Shown piece by piece: positions 5,905-10,436 of a stretch of 10,436 nucleotides of DNA. Numbering within the stretch: position 1 is the stretch's first letter; every line of letters begins with the position of its first letter. The notes beneath the pieces were generated by a model. It saw only the letters and a list, made by a program, of their open reading frames with translations. It searched no databases and was not told where the DNA came from. Source of the DNA: Deltaproteobacteria bacterium (lineage in GTDB: Bacteria > Desulfobacterota > Desulfobacteria > Desulfobacterales > SG8-13); assembly GCA_030670715.1 (NCBI GenBank), contig DAOVBC010000055.1, positions 1 through 10,436 of the forward strand. Direction: 5' to 3'. A program made the position numbers and the translations under genes.

Positions 5905-5990
5905 TTCACCACAGAGACCACAGAGCACACAGAGAAAGAATTAATAATTATTTTGTTTGCCTCTGTGGTCTCTGCGTGCTCTGTGGTGAA
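5905..5990. repeat. CACAGAG-type inverted repeat
   Basis: Two 30-nt arms (5905-5934 and 5961-5990) are reverse complements at about 25 of 30 positions, around a 26-nt AT-rich loop. Each arm is itself made of short CCACAGAG / CACACAGAG units. It lies in the 506-nt spacer between the divergent parvulin and FmdB genes; apart from this and the promoters listed, nothing else is visible in that spacer. As a transcript it would fold into a long hairpin with no T-run. Confidence 0.7.
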
Positions 5991-5998
5991 GCTGTATT

Positions 5999-6027
5999 TT
6001 GAGCAACATTTATGAATTCATTATCTT
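5999..6027 (+). promoter_or_regulatory. Weak candidate promoter for the FmdB-type gene
   Basis: TTGAGC (5999-6004), a 17-nt spacer, TATCTT (6022-6027), each about 4/6 against the sigma-70 hexamers with ideal spacing. It would give a leader of about 38 nt before the ATG at 6072. Confidence 0.3.
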
Positions 6028-6071
6028 ATACGTCATCGTAATTACGACTACATGAACTAAGGGAACCAGAT

Positions 6072-6275
6072 ATGCCGATTTACGAATACGAGTGTAAAGG
6101 CTGCTGCAACTGCTTTGAGTACCTGGCACTGTCACCAAACGAACCTGCCCCTGAATGTCCGGAGTGCCACTGCCAGGATGTGGAAAAACTCATGTCCGCC
6201 GGCTGTATTCGGGCTGCCGGCATTGCGAAAGGTTCAGGCGGTTTCAGTGAATCCGCCTGCAAACCTTCCGGCTGA
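6072..6275 (+). CDS. FmdB-type zinc ribbon protein
   Basis: A 67-residue Cys-rich protein starting MPIYEYECKGCCNCFEYL, the hallmark of the FmdB/CxxC putative regulatory family (M-P-x-Y-E-Y-x-C-x-x-C). The two zinc knuckles are C8-x2-C11 and C29-x2-C32, followed by VEKLMSAG, the family's usual end of the domain. It carries extra cysteines (C12, C14, C34, C45, C63; nine in total), more than the four needed for one ribbon. The C-terminal tail is Gly/Ser-rich and short. The family is named after a regulator linked to formamidase genes, but most members have no known role; zinc binding is inferred from the motif. Start: AAGGGA (6059-6064), 7 nt before the ATG. It stands alone, divergent from the parvulin gene and convergent with the kinase operon. 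Confidence 0.87.
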   Translation: MPIYEYECKGCCNCFEYLALSPNEPAPECPECHCQDVEKLMSAGCIRAAGIAKGSGGFSESACKPSG

Positions 6276-6289
6276 GGGATATGAGGCTG

Positions 6290-6306
6290 TGCCCCGGTTC
6301 GGGGCA
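6290..6306. other. GC-rich 7-bp hairpin between convergent genes
   Basis: TGCCCCG-GTT-CGGGGCA is a perfect stem 14 nt after the stop of the FmdB-type gene. It has no T-run on either strand downstream (A-rich on +), so it is a possible but non-canonical terminator for this gene. Confidence 0.45.
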
Positions 6307-6380
6307 TTAAAAAAGCACCTGGTAAGACAATATAGACAATTTGTTGTCGATGTCACTCAATGCGTTGTTTTGATGCTGAA

Positions 6381-6422
6381 GTATCATGTTGCGAGTTGCG
6401 TGTTTCGAGTTGTAAGAAAAAG
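6381..6422. repeat. Degenerate G-starting heptamer array (6 units)
   Basis: Units GTATCAT, GTTGCGA, GTTGCGT, GTTTCGA, GTTGTAA and GAAAAAG run at an exact 7-nt period, ending 23 nt before the kinase stop codon. This is the same period and G-first style as the arrays at 3389-3437 and 3451-3596. Confidence 0.5.
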
Positions 6423-6444
6423 ATGTTCTAGACGTTCCGATTTC

Positions 6445-8145
6445 TTAGGACTGCTCAAGATCTGCCATCAGATCCTCCGCCCACTGGTAGCGCTTTTCAG
6501 GATCCCCGGCCATGGCTTTTAAAATCACCGCTTCCATCTCTTTTGAAATTTCTTCTGAATATGCGCCGGGCGGCTTAAAATTTTCTTTGATTCGAAGTCG
6601 TGTTTTTAAGGCCGATCGTGTCTTTTCAAAGGGAAGCCTGCCGGTACACATCTGGTAAAGCAATACGCCCAGGGTATAAATATCGCTTCTGGAATCCCCT
6701 CTTTTGCCGGCCATCTGTTCCGGGGCCATGTACCTGAAATCACCCTGGGGACTAATGCCGGATTCAAAAATGGCATCCGGAATTTCTCTCCAGGAAGCAA
6801 AGCCAAGATCTACGAGCTTTATCAAACCGTCTCCGGAAAACATAAAATTTTGCGGTCTTAAATCGTGATGGACAATGCCCATATTATGTAAGTGGGCGAG
6901 CAGATCACATAATTGGTGAAAGAGGGGGAGCAGCTCTTTTCCCCTGTACGGCGCCTGCCTATCAATAATAGTTCCCATGTCCTGACCATCGACGGCTTCA
7001 GCAATCAGGGTGTCCCCCTCTCTTGCGATTACCGCAATCAGGTTGGCATGGCGATCGGTCTTTTCCAGTACCTTCATCTCTGTCTGCCAGCAGGCGGCAT
7101 AAAGCGGGTTCAGCATGGTATCTTCGAACGGAATCTTAATGGACACCTTTTCCCGGTTCACCGTATTTCGTGCTTTATACAACCAGGACAAAGTCCCGGC
7201 GATCAGAGGCGCTTCAACAGCATAAGGACCGATAAAATTGGGCTCCGGACCGGAGCCTTTGCGGGCCAGGCTCACATAGCGGGTTAAATCACCGAAGGAC
7301 TCTTTTAAATGATCGAGCTCATCCTGAGAGCCGGGCAAATGGTCCGTACCGGCAGCAGGGCCGGTATCATCTGTTTCTTTCGTAAGAATTCCCATTATAT
7401 TGGTAAGCCTTGATATAACAAGATTTCCAAACAGCAGGTTCAAAACAAACAGCAACAGGGCCATCATGAAAACGGTCCCGATAAATATCCCGACACTGAC
7501 CTTCGTGACAAGGGCCAGGGGTCGAGAAACCGGTATGGAAACCGAATTGAGCCCGGCCAGATCGCCCTCGACAAACCTGAATCCGCCCACCGGTCCATAC
7601 TTTGCAATAAGGGATGGCGGGGCGTCTTTGGGACTCCCGTGACAATGGAGACAACCTTTTTCATGATAATCCGGAATCATGCTAACGAAAAAGGACTCGG
7701 AGCCTTTTTTGACAACCCCCTGCCAGAAAGTCCGGTTTCGATCCGCTTCAAACCAGTCGGACATCTCTTCCTCAAACTCATCGGCGCGATTTTCAGAATT
7801 GTGAGGATTCTGGGAGACGCGCCGGTAAAGATAGCCCGGCATACGGCCTTCGAAACTTTTCATAATGTTTAAGCTGACATAGGTGGTTGACATGGCTTCA
7901 AGGATAAAGGCCTCTTTGGAATGCAGTTCATACATCCGGGGTCTGAGAATCTCTTTGACGTAGTCACGAATGGCCTCTACCTCCTGCAATACCATTTCGG
8001 ATTTATTGAAGGCTTCTGCCATCAGTATTTTTTTCAAATGGCTGTAATAGAGAATGGATGCGACCAGCCCGAAGGCCAGGATAATGATCATAGACCAGAC
8101 AAAGAATTTGGCTCTCAGATTTACTTTTTCCAGATAATTTTTCAT
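6445..8145 (-). CDS. Membrane Ser/Thr protein kinase with periplasmic c-type heme sensor domain
   Basis: 566 residues, type-I two-helix receptor layout. TM1 is about 13-34. The periplasmic domain (about 35-208) resembles the DUF3365/Tll0287-like fold and holds a c-heme attachment motif CLHCH (C165, C168, H169), followed by GSPKDAPPSLIAKYG and LNSVSIPV as in that family. TM2 is about 214-240, then a HAMP-like linker to about 292. The kinase domain spans about 308-565: Lys K337 (VSIKI), alpha-C Glu E356, catalytic HHDLRPQN (D428, N433), DLG (D446), APE (474-476) and SDIYTLG (D488). The core catalytic residues are thus present; the glycine loop (LIAGTLSW, 314-321) is degenerate and HRD is HHD. 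It is the last gene of a three-gene operon: GAGG (8154-8157) overlaps the stop of the phosphoesterase gene, 8 nt before the ATG. The likely role is redox or small-ligand sensing coupled to Ser/Thr phosphorylation (inference). Confidence 0.85.
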   Translation of the reverse strand: MKNYLEKVNLRAKFFVWSMIIILAFGLVASILYYSHLKKILMAEAFNKSEMVLQEVEAIRDYVKEILRPRMYELHSKEAFILEAMSTTYVSLNIMKSFEGRMPGYLYRRVSQNPHNSENRADEFEEEMSDWFEADRNRTFWQGVVKKGSESFFVSMIPDYHEKGCLHCHGSPKDAPPSLIAKYGPVGGFRFVEGDLAGLNSVSIPVSRPLALVTKVSVGIFIGTVFMMALLLFVLNLLFGNLVISRLTNIMGILTKETDDTGPAAGTDHLPGSQDELDHLKESFGDLTRYVSLARKGSGPEPNFIGPYAVEAPLIAGTLSWLYKARNTVNREKVSIKIPFEDTMLNPLYAACWQTEMKVLEKTDRHANLIAVIAREGDTLIAEAVDGQDMGTIIDRQAPYRGKELLPLFHQLCDLLAHLHNMGIVHHDLRPQNFMFSGDGLIKLVDLGFASWREIPDAIFESGISPQGDFRYMAPEQMAGKRGDSRSDIYTLGVLLYQMCTGRLPFEKTRSALKTRLRIKENFKPPGAYSEEISKEMEAVILKAMAGDPEKRYQWAEDLMADLEQS

Positions 8146-8156
8146 GAGGTCAGCCT

Positions 8157-8897
8157 CTAAATTCCTTTCGATAACCGCGAGGATAGAAACCGGGGCAGGC
8201 CGGCCGCGCTTATTTTATCAGCCGTTTTCCGGTAGTTGTAAGCAAGGCGGTAAAATTCAAATTTATCTTCTCGAGTATCATATATTAAGTAAGACGCCTT
8301 TGGATTCCTGTCTCTGGGCTGTCCGACACTGCCGCAGTTAACGATCTGTCTTTTAGCATTGTCAACATCTGCAACTGCATTTTCCCCGGGGGTGCGAAAG
8401 GATATTTTAAAAAAATTATTCCTGGTAATCATCAGCGGCTCATGGCTGTGCCCGACAAACAGCAGTTTTTCTCCGGTTCTGGAAAAGGTTCGTGCCGCAT
8501 ATTTTCGGTCGACGACATATCGCCAGGCCATAGGATTGTAAGGGTTGGCGTGGGAGAAAAGCATGTTTCCCATTTTGATCGTAGGGTTAAGATTTTTCAA
8601 GAAGTTCGCATTATCCGGAGTCAATTGTTCCATGGTCCATAATATGGCTTCGGTTGCATCTTGGGTCATTGAATAAGGGGATGTCATCCACAGGGCGGCT
8701 GCATCATGATTTCCGAGAATAACATTTGCTCTTGGCAAAGATCGAACCAGCTCAATACATTCATTCGGGTTCGCGCCGTATCCCACGATGTCTCCCAAAC
8801 ACATGTAGCGGTCTATCCTGCGCATGGATACGTCGGTGATAAACGCCTCAAGCGCTTCCTGGTTGCCATGTATATCTGCAAAAACGGCAAGGCGCAC
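8157..8897 (-). CDS. Calcineurin-like metallophosphoesterase (ApaH/protein-phosphatase-related)
   Basis: 246 residues, full length for the compact family. The five metallophosphoesterase blocks are all present: DIHGN (D8, H10), GDIVGYG (D36), GNHD (N63, H64, D65), a His at FSHANP (H116) and GHSH (H150, H152). NCGSVGQPRDRN at 187-198 is the usual late motif of this COG0639-related group, which includes diadenosine-tetraphosphatase-like and Ser/Thr protein-phosphatase-like enzymes. A dinuclear metal centre is expected. The gene sits between two Ser/Thr kinase genes in one operon, so a role as the opposing phosphoprotein phosphatase is attractive but is inference; nucleotide or phosphodiester hydrolysis is equally possible. 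The start is GTG at 8897, 3 nt after the preceding kinase stop, with a weak GAGGG about 11 nt upstream; translational coupling is likely. No signal peptide is visible; cytosolic. Confidence 0.85.
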   Translation of the reverse strand: MRLAVFADIHGNQEALEAFITDVSMRRIDRYMCLGDIVGYGANPNECIELVRSLPRANVILGNHDAAALWMTSPYSMTQDATEAILWTMEQLTPDNANFLKNLNPTIKMGNMLFSHANPYNPMAWRYVVDRKYAARTFSRTGEKLLFVGHSHEPLMITRNNFFKISFRTPGENAVADVDNAKRQIVNCGSVGQPRDRNPKASYLIYDTREDKFEFYRLAYNYRKTADKISAAGLPRFLSSRLSKGI

Positions 8898-8900
8898 AGT

Positions 8901-10436
8901 TCATTCACCCTCGGGGGGAGCTCCCTCATCTTTCTTTTTACCGATAGACGCAAGACAGTCATCCGGAGAAGCCTCCGGGTGCTTGCTAAAGTATTCCTGG
9001 ATTTCGCTTATTCCGGTGGCATGGCCTTTATGCCGGGAATCTTTCCCGCCCGGTGGATCGGTATTGTTTTGGAAAAAGGAAGAGAGGCCTGCCGCTTTGA
9101 ATGCGACTTGTTCTCTCAGGAAAGTGCTGACCTGTTGAAGGCTTTTTCTGATTTGCGACGATTGCGGCAGCGCTTTCTCAATATAGATCCTTTTCATTGT
9201 GCTCATGTTGTCGGCCACTGCACTGGCAGCCATCTCCTTCGACAGTACATGAAAAATTTTATGGGGTCCGTCAACGAGTCCCAGGATTTCCGGCCGGTTT
9301 CCGCTGGCCCTTACCTCCTCTATCCACTTCCCAAAGTGGCAATGCCGTTCATCCAGGTCAACAGAAGCCCGGGGATTTTGAAGCAGCGCGAAGGTCAAAT
9401 CCGAAAGCCAGTTAACATGATGAACCCATGCGTCGATAAGAAACAGGTCTATCTCAACAAGCTGCTCCCGGGTCAACTCTGAGAGATCGGTCAGCAAAGG
9501 CATTGCCCGAACGGTGTCGGCGGTGTCGGCTTCTGCCACGACCACGTTACAGGGGGCTTTTTTTATGACATTATCTATCGTGCTGCCGCCAAAAATTTTT
9601 TTTAGGCCCTTTTTACGGGTGGGACCTAGCACGATAAGATCAGTCTGTATGGTCTCAGCCACTTCGACAATAACAGTCGCAGTTTCGCCTTCTCGAATCC
9701 GAACCAGCGGATCGAGGTCGTAACGCCGGAGTTTTTTAACGTATCGGTCAATTCGTTTGCGAAAATTTTCACCATCCACTGCGATCTGGTACCGGGTAAA
9801 TTCGGAATCGGTTTTCTCCTCAGCCACCGTTAAGAGTGTGATTTCAGCACCGGAAACCAGCGCCTGGCGTTTGACTCTCTCAATTACCAGATCCGAAATC
9901 TCGTGATCAACGATGGTGCCGAGAATATGCGGGATACTTTCCCGAATTGTGCGGTCAGAACCCGGATGGTCTGTTGCTGTGTCCCGCAGGCGGGTGGGTT
10001 TTTTAAAAAGGGCTCGCCAGTATGACGGTTTTTCTGTTTTCAGACCCGTTGGCGTAATGGGGACCTTTTCATAACCCAGCAGATCGGCTTTCATCGCTGC
10101 AGCTGAAGAATATCTGTCCGCCGGGTTTCTTGCCAGGGCTTTCAGGATAATCTCCTGGATCGACGGCAAAATTTTTTCATCATAATATCGCGGTGGAACA
10201 GGGTCGAATTTCAGACGGGCCTTTACCCTGGACAGCCGGGTGGACCGCTCAAACGGCAGGCGGCCGGTGAGAGCCTCATACAGGATCAAACCCAAACTGT
10301 ACAGGTCAGAGCGCCTGTCGCTGCGCTGACCCTCAATTTGTTCCGGCGCAATGTAATACGGCGTTCCGTGAGGTTCAATGAAGTCCTCGGCCAGCAGATC
10401 TTTAAGACCCTTTTTCCGCGCCAGGCCAAAATCGAG
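8901..10436 (-). CDS. Ser/Thr protein kinase fused to UspA and CZB-type zinc-binding domains (N-terminus outside window)
   Basis: The frame is open to the window edge; 511 C-terminal residues are visible (numbered from the edge). Kinase C-lobe: DFG at 2-4, GTPYYIAPEQ at 24-33 (APE), RSDLYSLG at 42-49, then the GRLPFE and RNPADRYSSA helices to about 120. UspA domain about 168-300: the end LGPTRKKGLKKIFGGS (270-285) followed by NVIKKAPCNVVV matches the Usp nucleotide-binding loop, except that the second Gly of G-2x-G-9x-G-S is Arg (R274). C-terminal helical domain about 325-410: a His pair (H339/H340), CHFGKW (C366) and HKIFH (H392, H396), the His-Cys-HxxxH pattern of the chemoreceptor zinc-binding (CZB) domain. 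A hydrophilic tail of about 55 residues ends the protein. First visible gene of the operon, 3 nt before the phosphoesterase start. No membrane segment is visible in this part. Confidence 0.83.
   Translation of the reverse strand, partial: LDFGLARKKGLKDLLAEDFIEPHGTPYYIAPEQIEGQRSDRRSDLYSLGLILYEALTGRLPFERSTRLSRVKARLKFDPVPPRYYDEKILPSIQEIILKALARNPADRYSSAAAMKADLLGYEKVPITPTGLKTEKPSYWRALFKKPTRLRDTATDHPGSDRTIRESIPHILGTIVDHEISDLVIERVKRQALVSGAEITLLTVAEEKTDSEFTRYQIAVDGENFRKRIDRYVKKLRRYDLDPLVRIREGETATVIVEVAETIQTDLIVLGPTRKKGLKKIFGGSTIDNVIKKAPCNVVVAEADTADTVRAMPLLTDLSELTREQLVEIDLFLIDAWVHHVNWLSDLTFALLQNPRASVDLDERHCHFGKWIEEVRASGNRPEILGLVDGPHKIFHVLSKEMAASAVADNMSTMKRIYIEKALPQSSQIRKSLQQVSTFLREQVAFKAAGLSSFFQNNTDPPGGKDSRHKGHATGISEIQEYFSKHPEASPDDCLASIGKKKDEGAPPEGE

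Noticed and set aside
6290..6306. The GC-rich hairpin as a bidirectional intrinsic terminator.
   Set aside because: Neither strand has a T-run after the stem, so I list it only as a hairpin.
8706..9482. A 258-codon open frame on the plus strand.
   Set aside because: It is antisense to two well-supported minus-strand genes (kinase-UspA-CZB and phosphoesterase), has no recognisable domain, and its composition follows from the codon use of the opposite strand.

Overview
The window looks like a chromosomal segment of a sulfate-reducing-type Desulfobacterota bacterium (Desulfobacteraceae or a relative). This is inferred from gene content: a COG2509-type FAD dehydrogenase, an FmdB zinc ribbon, a NudL-like Nudix enzyme, a periplasmic parvulin, a c-heme sensor kinase and a good sigma-54 promoter. 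Mid-range GC and repeat-rich, AT-richer spacers fit as well. No rRNA, tRNA, CRISPR array or phage gene is visible.

Layout. Positions 1-476 (+) hold the C-terminus of an FAD-dependent dehydrogenase. Positions 477-1000 hold a small transcription unit: a near-consensus sigma-54 promoter (596-611), a 62-residue CxxC protein (665-853), several strong hairpins with an internal TATAAT box, and an intrinsic terminator (966-999). Positions 1012-1602 are non-coding and repeat-built: a 250-bp MITE-like element with perfect 20-bp terminal inverted repeats, then a second nested-palindrome element. A Yip1-family membrane protein (1648-2184, +) follows, converging on a minus-strand MFS transporter (2192-3379).

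Upstream of the transporter lies a spacer of degenerate G-starting heptamers, part of it arranged as an inverted pair. Next come a Nudix/CoA-pyrophosphatase-like gene (3656-4510, -) and a secreted SurA/PrsA-like parvulin (4588-5565, -), whose leader carries an intrinsic terminator just before the ribosome binding site. The 5566-6071 spacer contains a CACAGAG-type inverted repeat and precedes a small FmdB-type zinc ribbon gene (6072-6275, +).

The most interesting region is 6445-10436, a tight minus-strand operon. In transcription order it encodes: (1) a Ser/Thr kinase (N-lobe outside the window) fused to a universal-stress-protein domain and a CZB-type zinc-binding domain; (2) a calcineurin-like phosphoesterase of the ApaH/protein-phosphatase-related type, starting with GTG 3 nt after the kinase stop; (3) a membrane Ser/Thr kinase with a periplasmic sensor domain carrying a CxxCH c-type heme site. 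Together they look like a reversible Ser/Thr phosphorylation module, with one membrane kinase reading periplasmic redox or ligand state through heme c and one cytoplasmic kinase carrying nucleotide- and zinc/oxidant-sensing modules. The domain assignments come from motifs in the sequence. The joint signalling role is inference.
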